Assembly (NCBI GenBank): GCA_045132235.1
Contig: JBGURX010000040.1
Location: 1 to 40,733 of the forward strand
Length of the DNA: 40,733 bases
Reading direction: 5' to 3'
DNA from: UBA1756 sp045132235
GTDB lineage: Bacteria > Bacteroidota > Bacteroidia > Bacteroidales > WCHB1-69
Both the position numbers and the translations under genes were made by a program. Positions 18,431-28,418 of this stretch are shown here, one piece after another. Numbering within the stretch: position 1 is the first letter of the stretch; the number at the start of each line of letters is the position of its first letter. A model generated the notes under the pieces. That model saw only the letters and a list, made by a program, of their open reading frames with translations. It had not been told where the DNA came from and searched no databases.

Positions 18431-21400
18431 ATGAATCGTAAAATCACGCTGTTGTTCGTTCTCATGTTTCTCGCTGTGCTGCCGCTGTCGGCCCAGCGTT
18501 TCCGTTCCTTCTCCAACGATCCTTCTCTCACGAAGGCGGAGGTGCGTGAGTTTGCCGCCACCGCGCCCAAAGACCGCCAGAAAGAAGCCGATGCGCTGGT
18601 GGCCAAATTCGACCAGTTTTGGGACAGCCCCGCCATGACCGACGAGTTTCAGGAGTCGTTCATCGAGGCGGCCAACTTCATGCTGCGCAAGAACTTGCGT
18701 TTCTTTCCGCATTTTGAATCCCTTGAAAATGCCTTCGATGCTTTTATCAATAGCGGACTGACGGACTGCGACCGTGCGTGGCTGAAGGCCATCCAGTACC
18801 ATCTGAATGAGAATCTGCCTGAATTCCATCATGTGATGGATGAATATGCTGCCATTTTCTCCAAGGATGTGCTGTACGAGACGCCGAATGTGCGGTGGAC
18901 CGCCTACGGCTATGCAGAGACTTTGGGTTTTGACAATGCGCCCTATTTCGAGTACAAGGATATGGACTTGGTGGGCAGCGGCACGCGCGACAGTGTGGAG
19001 ATTCTGGGCACGTCGGGACGGTACTACCCGGGTGCGAAGGTTTGGAAAGGCACGAAGGGCACGGTGCAGTGGTATCGTGCCGGCCTCAGCAGTCAGGTGA
19101 AAGCCACCTTCCACGATTACGAGGTGGATGTGCGGCAGCCGAAGGTGAAGGTGGAGAATGCCACCCTCTACTATCCCGACTATTTCGAGTACCCGCTGCT
19201 GGGCGTGCTGGAGGACAAAGCCGGTCTGGAGAGCGAGGAGGAGAAGGTGTCGTACCCGCGTTTTCGTAGTTATGATGAAGAAGTTACGGTTCATAACATC
19301 TACAAAAATGTGGACTATATCGGTGGCTTTGAGCTGCGTGGAGCGGCGGTAAGAGGGTATGCTTCGGAAGAAAATATGGCTCGTCTGAATATCCTGCGTG
19401 GTGATACAACGATCGTTGCGGTGCGTTGCGCCCATTTTCTCTTCAAAGAGTCCACGGTTTGGTCCAACGATGCCAACATCAGTCTTTATATTGATGAAGA
19501 TTCCATCTACCATCCTTCCGCCAATTTCTATTATAATGAAGAAAAGACGCTCTTGCAGATTTCGAGACCGAAATACGGGGTGGGGCGCAGTCCTTTTTTC
19601 GACTCTTATCATAAAATGGACATCAAGGCGGAGTCGATTGTGTGGGACATTTCCACCGACAAGGTCGAGATGAGGCCTTTGGCTACGATGAACAGTCAGA
19701 GCGTGGCAACTTTTGAGTCGCAGAATTTCTTTAACAATGCGACGATGAGGGAGTTGCAGGGCGTGAACCGTGAAAATCCGCTGTTTACTCTTTGGAAGCT
19801 TTTCAAGGGATTCGACTACCAGCCCATCACGTTTGAGCAGGTGGGACAGGCCATCCGTCACTCTCCGGAGGATGTGCGCGCGTTGCTCATCCAGTTTGCC
19901 GCCGATGGTTTTGTGGAGTATGATGTGAATAATGACAAGATTTATTATCGTCCGAAAATTGCCCAATATTTAAATAATGATGTGGGGAAAAAAGACTATG
20001 ATAATATCACGTTGGAGTCGAAGACGCATTATGCGGTGCTCGACTATGGTAATCGCGAGCTGACGGTGGAGGGCTGCGAGTGGTTCATCATCAGCGAGGC
20101 GCAGATTGTGAATGTATATCCGCAGAACGAGCGGGTGGTGATCAAGAAGAACCGCGACATGCGCTTTTCGGGGCGCGTGGTGGCCGGATTGTTCGATTTC
20201 GTGGTGCATGAGTGCGACTTCAACTACGAAGAGTTCAAGATCCGAATGGAGCAGATCGACTCGTTGGTGATGTATGTGGAGAACAAAAACGGACCGGTGA
20301 ACCGCTACGGCGAGTACCAGCTTACCAAGGTGATGAGTCCGATTGAGGATTTGGGAGGAACGCTCTATGTGGATCATCCCAAGAACAAATCGGGCAAGAT
20401 TGACAATCCCAAGTGGCCCTATTTCACCAGCTTCGAAGGAGGCCGCGTGTATTACGACCATCCTTTCACCTTCAACCGTCACTACGACCGGACCAAGTTC
20501 TACTTCGCCCTCGACCAGTTCACCATCACCAACCTCGACAACTTCGATACTGACTCGATTCGGTTTGCCGGCTCGCTTATCTCGGGCGGCATTTTCCCCG
20601 ACATCAAGCAGGAACTCAAGGTGCGGCCTGACTTCTCTTTGGGCTTTGTACACCAGACCCCCGGTGCCATTCCAGCCTACACGGGCAAAGGTACCTATTC
20701 GGGTGTCATCGATTTGAGTAATAGGGGATTGAGAGGAAAGAAAGGCGTGGTTAACTACCTCACGTCCACATCCACTTCCGACAGTCTGGTGTTTTTCTTG
20801 GATAAAATGACCGGCAGTGTGGACAAGCATGTGGTGCAGGAGCAGCTGGCCGGCGTGGAGTACCCGCCCGCCGACATGGAGAACGGCTCCGTGCGCTGGG
20901 AGGCTTACAACGACCAGATGTATGTGTTTACGGGTGCCACCCCGATGAACGTCTTCCGCGAGACCGAGCTGACCGGCAACTCCGTGCTCACCCCGCAAGG
21001 CATGTACGGCACCGGCGTGGTCAACTTCAAACGGGCGGACATCACCTCCAAGTGGTTTACTTTCAAACACCATGAACTGCTGTCGGATGCCGCCGACCTG
21101 CGCATCTACGACCTCTACCAGAGCGACCAGTTCGTCTTTTCCACCGACAACTATAACTCGCACATAGACTTCCAGACGCGTAAAGGTCATTTCGTTTCCA
21201 ACGATGCGACCTCCGAGGTACTGTTCCAGCGCAACCAGTTCAAGACTAACGCCGCCATGTTCGACTGGGACCCCATTGACGAAGATGTGCTCACCTTCCA
21301 GTGGAAAGATCCCTACAGTGGCGTGGACATCAACAACACCGATGCGCGTGAGCTGATCGACATGGTGAGCCACGGCAACGAGCTGACCGCCACCAACTCG

Positions 21401-22921
21401 GAGCGGCATGCGCTGGAGTTTACCGCCACCTCTGCCGAATTCAACTTCAAGACCAACGTCATCAACACCCACGGCGTGCGCTACATCAACGTGGGCGACG
21501 GCGCGGTGGTGCCGAAAGACGGTGACGTGACCATTCTGGAGCAGGCGGTCGTCAAAACTTTGAACGATGCCCGCATCGTGGCCGACCGCGACCATAAGTA
21601 CTACGAGCTGTACAACTGCATCGTGAACATCGTGCATGCCGATGACTTCCGCGCCAGCGGCGACTACGACTATGTGGATGTGAACAAGGAGGTGCAGGTG
21701 CTGCATTTCGACACGGTATGGTACTATCAGGCCACCAAGGGAATCGCGAAGGTGCCTTTCGCCCGCGACTTCAAGCTCAGTCCGCACTTCGGCTTCGACG
21801 GGCGGGTGGAACTCAACAGTGCCGACGAGTTCCTCACCTTCGTGGGCGGCGTGGAGCTGATACACGACTGCGACACCGTGAAATATGCCCGTATGCGCAT
21901 CATGGATCAGGTGAACCCTGACCATGTGATGATCAAGGTTGACAGCAAGACCAAGGATGTGAACGACCGGAAGGTGGTGGTGGCCATCGCCTCCACCAAT
22001 ACCACGGGGCGCATCTACACCTGCTTCGGCGCCGCCAAGGATCAGTTCAACGATGCCGAGTACATCTCCGCACAGGGCTACATCGACTTTGACGAGGATA
22101 ACCAGTGCTTCCGTGCCGCCTCGTTGGAGAAACTGGAAGACCCCGAGCTGCCGGGCAACATCATCACCCTCAGCAAAACCGATTGCATCTCGCGAGGCAG
22201 CGGCACCATCGACATGGGCGCCAAGCTCGGCCGCGTCGATTTCAGTACTCTCGGAACGGTTGTCAACTACATGAAGGCCGACTCCGCCGAGATGAGCCTC
22301 ACCACCACCATCGACTTCTTCTTCAACGAGCAGTCGATGAAGGTCTTTATGAAACATGTGGAGGATGCCTCCCTCGACTTCATCGACCCGTGGGAGGATG
22401 AGGATTACATTCTCGCCATGAAAACCATCTTGAACGACAAGGATTTCGAGGACTATTCCTACGAGGTCAACACTTACGGACAAACCCAGAAGCTGCCTGC
22501 CTCGCTGAAGGTCAAGTTCCTGTTCGCCGACATTCGTTTTGTGTGGGACAAGGAGGCCAAGGCCTTCATTTCGCAGTATCTGCTGCCGGTGGCCATCTGC
22601 AACGGCAAGGAAATCAACCGCGAGATTCCCGGTGAGATTGTGGTGGAGAAACGCGGCTCGCGTAACCGTCTCTATCTCTACTTTGAAATCGACAACGATT
22701 TCTTCTTCTTCCAAGTGGAAAACAACAGCATCTACGGCTACTCCAACGATACGAAATTCACTGATCCTATCGTCCAGACCAAGGTGAAAAAACGTATGCT
22801 TCCGCCCAGCAACGGTCTGCCGGCCTGCACCTACAAGCTGGGTAACCGTTCGCAGAAGAACAAGTTCATGAAGAAATTTTATCGTGCTCCAGAGGAGGAG
22901 GAAGACAATAATGAGGAGTAG
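18431..22921 (+). CDS. Large secreted beta-rich protein of unknown function
   Basis: 1496 residues. The signal peptide (residues 1-21, ending PLSA) has Gln at 22, so the protein is exported by signal peptidase I. Residues about 23-160 are helical. The rest is dominated by repeated beta-strand stretches with aromatic residues (for example ISLYIDEDSIYHPSANFYYN and HYAVLDYGNRELTVEGC). An island near residues 475-520 (FEQVGQAIRHSPEDVRALLIQF) reads like a winged-helix fragment. The C-terminus is lysine-rich then acidic (APEEEEDNNEE). No T9SS sorting domain is visible. I have a memory of large Bacteroidales hypothetical proteins like this one, but cannot name a family. It starts 16 nt after glgB, so the two are probably co-transcribed. 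The long antisense open frames across it are by-products of its codon use. Confidence 0.85.
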   Translation: MNRKITLLFVLMFLAVLPLSAQRFRSFSNDPSLTKAEVREFAATAPKDRQKEADALVAKFDQFWDSPAMTDEFQESFIEAANFMLRKNLRFFPHFESLENAFDAFINSGLTDCDRAWLKAIQYHLNENLPEFHHVMDEYAAIFSKDVLYETPNVRWTAYGYAETLGFDNAPYFEYKDMDLVGSGTRDSVEILGTSGRYYPGAKVWKGTKGTVQWYRAGLSSQVKATFHDYEVDVRQPKVKVENATLYYPDYFEYPLLGVLEDKAGLESEEEKVSYPRFRSYDEEVTVHNIYKNVDYIGGFELRGAAVRGYASEENMARLNILRGDTTIVAVRCAHFLFKESTVWSNDANISLYIDEDSIYHPSANFYYNEEKTLLQISRPKYGVGRSPFFDSYHKMDIKAESIVWDISTDKVEMRPLATMNSQSVATFESQNFFNNATMRELQGVNRENPLFTLWKLFKGFDYQPITFEQVGQAIRHSPEDVRALLIQFAADGFVEYDVNNDKIYYRPKIAQYLNNDVGKKDYDNITLESKTHYAVLDYGNRELTVEGCEWFIISEAQIVNVYPQNERVVIKKNRDMRFSGRVVAGLFDFVVHECDFNYEEFKIRMEQIDSLVMYVENKNGPVNRYGEYQLTKVMSPIEDLGGTLYVDHPKNKSGKIDNPKWPYFTSFEGGRVYYDHPFTFNRHYDRTKFYFALDQFTITNLDNFDTDSIRFAGSLISGGIFPDIKQELKVRPDFSLGFVHQTPGAIPAYTGKGTYSGVIDLSNRGLRGKKGVVNYLTSTSTSDSLVFFLDKMTGSVDKHVVQEQLAGVEYPPADMENGSVRWEAYNDQMYVFTGATPMNVFRETELTGNSVLTPQGMYGTGVVNFKRADITSKWFTFKHHELLSDAADLRIYDLYQSDQFVFSTDNYNSHIDFQTRKGHFVSNDATSEVLFQRNQFKTNAAMFDWDPIDEDVLTFQWKDPYSGVDINNTDARELIDMVSHGNELTATNSERHALEFTATSAEFNFKTNVINTHGVRYINVGDGAVVPKDGDVTILEQAVVKTLNDARIVADRDHKYYELYNCIVNIVHADDFRASGDYDYVDVNKEVQVLHFDTVWYYQATKGIAKVPFARDFKLSPHFGFDGRVELNSADEFLTFVGGVELIHDCDTVKYARMRIMDQVNPDHVMIKVDSKTKDVNDRKVVVAIASTNTTGRIYTCFGAAKDQFNDAEYISAQGYIDFDEDNQCFRAASLEKLEDPELPGNIITLSKTDCISRGSGTIDMGAKLGRVDFSTLGTVVNYMKADSAEMSLTTTIDFFFNEQSMKVFMKHVEDASLDFIDPWEDEDYILAMKTILNDKDFEDYSYEVNTYGQTQKLPASLKVKFLFADIRFVWDKEAKAFISQYLLPVAICNGKEINREIPGEIVVEKRGSRNRLYLYFEIDNDFFFFQVENNSIYGYSNDTKFTDPIVQTKVKKRMLPPSNGLPACTYKLGNRSQKNKFMKKFYRAPEEEEDNNEE

Positions 22922-22968
22922 GGGATAGTTTAAACTGAATAATAATTAAAAGGTCATAGAAGTGTTTT

Positions 22969-22984
22969 GAGCCGATGAGCCGAT
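22969..22984. repeat. Tandem 8-bp repeat GAGCCGAT
   Basis: GAGCCGAT occurs twice head to tail in the 87-nt gap between the large protein and the small secreted protein. A palindrome GTTTAAAC lies at 22928-22935 in the same gap. No promoter box is evident there. Function unknown. Confidence 0.45.
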
Positions 22985-23008
22985 GGTAAATAACGGGCAG
23001 GGTGCGTT

Positions 23009-23368
23009 ATGAAAAGTATAATTTTGATTCTCAGCTTGTTGTATTTTGGTTGGAATGGAAATATTTCCTCACAACCGGTTGTTAATGAACCTGTGAAGGC
23101 AGTCGCGGTGGCCGAGCAGGGCGATGATTGCGAGTGCTACACGTACGACGACTCCAGCGTGGGGCGTTGGACGCTTTACGTGAAAAATCCTTGCGAGAGC
23201 GACATGGTGGCTGACTGCTGGTATGTGGTGGAATATGCTGATGGCACGAAAGACACGCGTACCTCGACGGTGCATCTCCGTCCGGGCAGCAGCACCTACG
23301 TGGACACCGACTTCCTCAGCAACTCGCAGGTCATCGAGCACGGTTGCTCCAGCCGGATCGACGAGTAG
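23009..23368 (+). CDS. Small secreted cysteine-containing protein
   Basis: 119 residues. A hydrophobic leader (residues 1-21, ending ISS, with Gln at 22) predicts export. The mature part holds five cysteines (DDCECYTY, NPCESDMVADCWY, EHGCSS) and aromatic/polar beta-like sequence (GRWTLYVKNPC, WYVVEYADGTKDTRTS), which suggests a small disulphide-containing beta fold such as a fibronectin-like sandwich. An odd cysteine would be left over if four form two bonds. I do not recognise the family. It is followed directly by a strong terminator, so it closes the glgB transcription unit or is a short unit of its own. Confidence 0.7.
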   Translation: MKSIILILSLLYFGWNGNISSQPVVNEPVKAVAVAEQGDDCECYTYDDSSVGRWTLYVKNPCESDMVADCWYVVEYADGTKDTRTSTVHLRPGSSTYVDTDFLSNSQVIEHGCSSRIDE

Positions 23369-23398
23369 GGGAGAGAAAAAACTGAGGGTATTTTTTGT

Positions 23399-23443
23399 GC
23401 GAATACATATATCTTTATGTATTCGTTTTTTTTGCTTTTTTTT
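23399..23443 (+). terminator. Rho-independent terminator after the small secreted protein
   Basis: A perfect 10-bp stem, CGAATACATA (23400-23409) with TATGTATTCG (23416-23425), surrounds the loop TATCTT and is followed by TTTTTTTTGC and a second T run. It ends 75 nt past the stop at 23368 and separates the glgB region from the surface-protein region. Confidence 0.92.
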
Positions 23444-23539
23444 GATGAAAAATAATTCAGTAAAAGTCGCTGGTTTTTAAGTGAATTAATAATTTTTTTC
23501 ATTCATTGAATAAAAATGCGACTATATGATAAATATTTG

Positions 23540-23547
23540 TAATTTTG
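23540..23547 (+). promoter_or_regulatory. -7 box of the modular surface-protein operon
   Basis: TAATTTTG fits TAnnTTTG and lies 47 nt upstream of the ATG at 23595, after the terminator at 23399-23443. The 226-nt gap is AT-rich. No -33 element at the usual distance. This promoter probably serves both modular genes (to 30803). Confidence 0.6.
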
Positions 23548-23594
23548 CGCCCTCAAAAAAATTATTATATAAATAGCGTAATTCATTGAAAATA

Positions 23595-26500
23595 ATGGGT
23601 TTTCTATCGAAAAATGCACATCATAAAATTGCAATAATTGCGCAATTTTCTTCCATTTTTGTGCTTTTTTCTTTCTTTCTTCAGACAGCAGTTGCCCAAA
23701 ACTGTCCCTTTAATGTGAGATTTTCCGTTGTGGATGCCACCTGTTTCAACAATGGAAAGGTTTGTTTTTGCATTCTGGACGACACCGACAATCCTGTCAG
23801 TGACCTTTCGGGTACGGGACTTTCTGCGGTACGTGTCTATTATCGGGAAAGGGAAGAGGATTCGGCAAGATATGCCGGCAATTACTACTATGGCGGCGTG
23901 GATAGTCTGATGTTGGACTATGGAACCTACTTTGTTGGCATGGAAGCGTTGTGTGATGATGGAATGGGGGGATATGTCAAGGTGGACACCCAGGCGGTTG
24001 TGACCATCCGAACCACGTACGCCGTGCCGACGGTTTCGGCCATTTATGCGACTGCTGAAACAGAGGATGGCTTCGGTATGCGCCCCTCATTGTCGTGTAT
24101 CCCGTCTGGCCGTGTGCAGCTGATTATCGACAACGGGCGTTTCCCTTACAACTTGGCTATTGTCAGCCATTCCGATCCGTCGGATACGCTGCGGACCGTT
24201 GTTTTCGATGCTCCGCAATACAGCGGAACGGATCCGCACAGATATGATTATGAGGACTATTTCACTGTTGATGGCATGCCGGCTGGCGAATGGGACTTCT
24301 ATTTCACTGACGGCTGCGGATATGGGCTTCCCAGAATAGAGCAGACGGTGGAAGTGGTGGCGGTGCCTCTATTGGATTCTATCGGCGTGTATGCCTCCTC
24401 TGGGAATATGCTGGATAGCAATGTGGTGAAAGTCGATTCCAAGCTGAGTCCTTTTCTCAGTTATTACGTTAACATGCTGACTCCCCACATGCAGTACCGC
24501 TTTGCTTTTGATGGACATGTCATAGGGGATTGGAAACCCTATCCTTTGTCTTCTTCAGCAAAGACCGTCTTGTACGACACCATTGCCGGGGCGAGCCGCT
24601 ATTGCGATATTTACGACAAGGAAATCCGTCTCGACTTCCATTTCAATTGGGGCGGATGTGTCGACACCACCGTCAGCCGAACTTTCGCCTACCATCTGCC
24701 GGATGCGGCATCGTTCCAGACCAGTCATTCCAATAAAACCGACTCTATCGTGAGTGCCGATGGCTGCGAGCGAAGTATCCACGTCCATACCGACTATCAC
24801 GCCATCCGCTACAGTTCATTTGCCCCTTCCAATGTCAATCCTGCCGAAGAACACGAAGTTCACCGGTATCATTACACACATCCCCTTACATGGCTTTACA
24901 TTGACCCGCTCACCAATCAGGTGATCAAATCGGACACTGTTGACAGAATTGACAACGCCAGCAGAATAACGCTCGCTGAGATGGAGGCGTATTACTTGGA
25001 GGTGGCGCCTTTTTCGCACAGTGTGGAACGGAAACTGGTGGACGGACATGGCTGTGTGCTTCTTGACCGGACCGATGTGCTCGCATTCGACCAGCAGGTC
25101 AGCACTACGCAACCCTCATGGTCATTGCATGCGGATGGCAACGATCACTGTTGCTCGGCGCTTCGCACCATCCGTGTGAGTGAAAGCAACAGCACAGACA
25201 GAAGCACTGACGGCACCATCATCCGTTTGGTGGAAAGTCCGTACAGCAACCGCTACAATTTTGTGGCCACCTACAATGCTGCGTCTCAAGAGTGGAGTTG
25301 TGTGAAAAGTCATTTCGAAAACATGCTTTCGATTGTGGGAGATGCCTCCGGCCGCTCATTGTCCATACAGGATTATTGCCTCCCCTCGGGTCCTTACCAG
25401 TTTGAGATTATCACCCCCTGCGACTCTTTCAACATCCGCAGGAATGTCTCTTTTGCGGATATCTACAGTTCGAGAGTGTCGGAGATGCCGGAATATGTGG
25501 TTGACCAGGAGTGTACCGACCAGTATATTACCTACACACATGGTGTGATGGAACGCATCAGCCGGAACACATCCCCGGCAACGGGGTTGGAGATAGCCCC
25601 GGTATATACGCCTTTGAACTCGCGGTTCCAAGTGATAGACGGTCCTGCAGGTGGCTATGAAACGCGCGAACACCAACTGAATGATCCCATCCGTATCTCC
25701 ATTCCTGGCGACTATGTGGTGCGCTTCTATCCGGCAGAAGAGTCTTCTTTGTGTGGGTCGATAGAACTTTTCGACACCATACGGTATGCCGGCGGTACGG
25801 TGCAGTTCGACTATCTCGCTGCCTTCATGTGCGACTCGAACTCCACAACGGGAAGCGTTTATGTAAAGGGTAAAGAGGGTACTTTGCCTTACACTTATAA
25901 TTTATATAGTGAAGCAAACTGTCAGGGCACGCTGTTGGGCTCGAATCAGGTCGGAAGTTTTGTCAATGTTCCCATGTCCTCCAGTCAGTTCTATTCTTGT
26001 CAGATTGTTGATGATTGTGGCGCTTATTTCCATGTGAACTTCTATCCCTATACGCTGGCGGATCTGCAGAAGACATGGTTTGATGGAGGTTTGAAGGCCA
26101 CCACCACCTGTGAGGGTTCTACCATTCAGATTCATGCCCTGCAGGTGGCCAACATCTTCAATTATGAATGGAATGGTCCTGATGGTTTCCACTCCACCTC
26201 CCCCGAACCATACATCTTCATTGCCCATGGCGCCTCCGATGGCTGGTATAAGGTGGACATTACGCAGACGGGCTGCCAAGACCATGTATATGACAGTATC
26301 TATCTGAGTGTCACTTCGGCGCCATGGTTGAGTATTTCCGGCGAAGGCACCTTCTGTGCAGGAACGGATATCCCGCTCACCTTTACCCCCGACAACCATT
26401 TGCACAGCGGTATGGTGGACTTTGTGATGGCATTTGAAAACGAGCTGGGCATCGAGACCCGTACCTATAGCGGTGAGGCCGGTGTGCCGGTCACCGATGT

Positions 26501-28385
26501 GTATGCCACCACCTCTCCCGCCAAGATATATCCCATCCATATCGCAGATTCAGACGGCTGCGACTACGATGCTGCCGACCATGGCGACACTGCCTATATC
26601 CAAGTCCTGACCGATATGGTGGATGCGTGCCAACTGCTTTCGCACAACGACACGGTATGCTATGAGGGAGATGCCATACTGGAGGCCAGAGCTACACTGA
26701 CACCGCCCTATACCCTCAACTGGTACGGGGATTACAATCTCACCCATTTGCTGAAGTCTGAGAATATCACCGACGACGGCTGGTCGGTGTACGACACTGC
26801 TGGAATCCGTCAGAGAACGATCTTGTTTACCAGCGTGGCCAAAGAGGGGTTCTGTCCGAGAGTGAACGGCCTGGCCAACCAGACCATGAACCTTGCCGAC
26901 GGATTCACTACCATAGGGTGTGCCGATGTTTACCGCTTGTATGACTCCGGAGGAGAAACAGGTGGTTTTTCACCGGGGGAGGTGCTTTTCCATACCTTTA
27001 AGAGTACTGACGGAAAACCGGTCAGTATCCTTTTTCAGGAACTCAATTTCTCTACCACATCTCATCTGTATCTTTTCTCGGGTCACGAAATTGAACCGGA
27101 TTCGATGCTGAATGTGCTTTCAAGAACCAGTCCGCTTCCGGGCATCATTACTTCCAATGGAGATGAATTGTCGCTGTATTTTGTGGCGGGCATGAGCGGG
27201 GGTGCCGGTTGGAAGGCCATTGTGCAGCATGAGCCGGGTGTTGTCATTGCGGATGTGTATCCGAGGAACCATGTCACCTTCTATGACGAGGTCTGCCAAA
27301 GCCAGTCGCTGCCGTACGACGATATATATAACATCGCACCTGTGGTGGCGTCGCAGTCGGAGTTGGACGAGGCGGTCAAGAGGGCAGGAACCTATTTCTT
27401 TACCAAAACCCTTGTCGGGGCTGCGGCCAACGGCTGCGACTCCATCGTGAGCTTTATTCTGACCGTGAATGCCCCTCCGCACAACGACACTACAGTGGTG
27501 ACTTCCAATTTCGAACTGAACGGGAATCCCTATATGTGGAGAGGCCATGCATACGACACCACCGGACGCTATTCCGAGATTGTCCATACGGCCAACGGCT
27601 GCGACAGTCTGGATATCCTGAACCTGATAGTTCTCATTATTGACACCACGGAAAATGAAATCTGTTTGGGCGACACCACTACGATGGGTGTGATGGTGAC
27701 CACTCCCAAACTGACATGGAAAGAGGGTGAGATTCCTGCGGTGAAGGCGCCGGGGGATGTGCTGTGCAGCGACGGCTCCGTGATTCGTGTGGACTCGTTC
27801 CTCCATTCCGATAAAGTGCCTATTGGCGTGGTCTATTACGTGGACCTCACCGGTCAGCATGGCAAGGCCGTGGCGCTCGTGGACGCTCCGACAACTGTGC
27901 AGTGGGCAAGAAAGGGCACATCCTCTGTCTCCAGTGAATTTGTGTATAAGTTTGTCCATAGCAAAAATTTGTTAGTAAGCCAGGCAGCGGCATTGTTTGA
28001 TTTGGATGGAGCTGGCAATACGCTGGTAATCAAAGAGTATGCAGAAAGAGCCACAGGCGAGAGCTTCGCTGAAAATGCTCCTGCCGCCTATTTTTGCTAC
28101 TATTATGATCCAGAGAGTCAAAATGTCAATCCGACGGAGGCAAGGGGATGGTACATGCCCGCTATGGGCGAGTTGAATCTTGTGTTCGGCAACCGTGCGC
28201 AAGTGAACAAGACCCTGAACCGGTTGAGTAGCTACGGGGGTACTGCGCTGAGCACAGGAACTCACTATTATCTCTCCTCTTCTGAACAAAATAATGACAG
28301 ATGTTGGCACTTGGATTATTCAGGACATTTTCAGTACAATATGAAAGATGCCAAACACCGTGTTCGTCCTTCCATTGATTTTTAG
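23595..28385 (+). CDS. Large modular secreted protein ending in a DUF1566/C-type-lectin-like domain
   Basis: 1596 residues from ATG 23595; a TTG three codons earlier is in frame but less natural. The signal peptide ends TAVA with Gln at 35. The mature protein begins with a stretch like the SprB-type repeats of Bacteroidetes adhesins (NVRFSVVDATCFNNGKVC), then many beta-sandwich segments, then two GCDS repeats 55 residues apart (near 1280 and 1335). The last ~210 residues (from about 1387) are a DUF1566/lectin-like module: GVVYYVDLTGQHGKAVAL, RGWYMPAMGELNLVF, YYLSSSEQNNDRCWHLDYSG, ending HRVRPSIDF. It is probably a surface adhesin. There is no recognisable T9SS C-terminal domain, so the route to the surface is unclear. 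The end module resembles variable domains of diversity-generating retroelement targets (inference). Confidence 0.85.
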   Translation: MGFLSKNAHHKIAIIAQFSSIFVLFSFFLQTAVAQNCPFNVRFSVVDATCFNNGKVCFCILDDTDNPVSDLSGTGLSAVRVYYREREEDSARYAGNYYYGGVDSLMLDYGTYFVGMEALCDDGMGGYVKVDTQAVVTIRTTYAVPTVSAIYATAETEDGFGMRPSLSCIPSGRVQLIIDNGRFPYNLAIVSHSDPSDTLRTVVFDAPQYSGTDPHRYDYEDYFTVDGMPAGEWDFYFTDGCGYGLPRIEQTVEVVAVPLLDSIGVYASSGNMLDSNVVKVDSKLSPFLSYYVNMLTPHMQYRFAFDGHVIGDWKPYPLSSSAKTVLYDTIAGASRYCDIYDKEIRLDFHFNWGGCVDTTVSRTFAYHLPDAASFQTSHSNKTDSIVSADGCERSIHVHTDYHAIRYSSFAPSNVNPAEEHEVHRYHYTHPLTWLYIDPLTNQVIKSDTVDRIDNASRITLAEMEAYYLEVAPFSHSVERKLVDGHGCVLLDRTDVLAFDQQVSTTQPSWSLHADGNDHCCSALRTIRVSESNSTDRSTDGTIIRLVESPYSNRYNFVATYNAASQEWSCVKSHFENMLSIVGDASGRSLSIQDYCLPSGPYQFEIITPCDSFNIRRNVSFADIYSSRVSEMPEYVVDQECTDQYITYTHGVMERISRNTSPATGLEIAPVYTPLNSRFQVIDGPAGGYETREHQLNDPIRISIPGDYVVRFYPAEESSLCGSIELFDTIRYAGGTVQFDYLAAFMCDSNSTTGSVYVKGKEGTLPYTYNLYSEANCQGTLLGSNQVGSFVNVPMSSSQFYSCQIVDDCGAYFHVNFYPYTLADLQKTWFDGGLKATTTCEGSTIQIHALQVANIFNYEWNGPDGFHSTSPEPYIFIAHGASDGWYKVDITQTGCQDHVYDSIYLSVTSAPWLSISGEGTFCAGTDIPLTFTPDNHLHSGMVDFVMAFENELGIETRTYSGEAGVPVTDVYATTSPAKIYPIHIADSDGCDYDAADHGDTAYIQVLTDMVDACQLLSHNDTVCYEGDAILEARATLTPPYTLNWYGDYNLTHLLKSENITDDGWSVYDTAGIRQRTILFTSVAKEGFCPRVNGLANQTMNLADGFTTIGCADVYRLYDSGGETGGFSPGEVLFHTFKSTDGKPVSILFQELNFSTTSHLYLFSGHEIEPDSMLNVLSRTSPLPGIITSNGDELSLYFVAGMSGGAGWKAIVQHEPGVVIADVYPRNHVTFYDEVCQSQSLPYDDIYNIAPVVASQSELDEAVKRAGTYFFTKTLVGAAANGCDSIVSFILTVNAPPHNDTTVVTSNFELNGNPYMWRGHAYDTTGRYSEIVHTANGCDSLDILNLIVLIIDTTENEICLGDTTTMGVMVTTPKLTWKEGEIPAVKAPGDVLCSDGSVIRVDSFLHSDKVPIGVVYYVDLTGQHGKAVALVDAPTTVQWARKGTSSVSSEFVYKFVHSKNLLVSQAAALFDLDGAGNTLVIKEYAERATGESFAENAPAAYFCYYYDPESQNVNPTEARGWYMPAMGELNLVFGNRAQVNKTLNRLSSYGGTALSTGTHYYLSSSEQNNDRCWHLDYSGHFQYNMKDAKHRVRPSIDF

Positions 28386-28418
28386 TCAGTATTACAAATA
28401 TGAAAAAAAAGTAAGGCA

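Noticed and set aside
18311..19966. 551-codon minus-strand open frame across the end of glgB and the start of the large protein
   Set aside because: It overlaps two well-supported genes and its sequence resembles no protein family; it is produced by the codon bias of the opposite strand.
19970..22714. 914-codon open frame on the minus strand, opposite the large secreted protein
   Set aside because: It has no signal peptide, domain or promoter, its sequence is rich in H, V, E and G as expected for an antisense shadow, and the plus-strand gene has a signal peptide and normal composition.
23506..23600. Repeated ATTCATTGAA (23501-23510 and 23581-23590) as a functional direct repeat around the promoter
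   Set aside because: Ten bases in AT-rich DNA can recur by chance and the spacing does not match a -33/-7 or operator arrangement I know.
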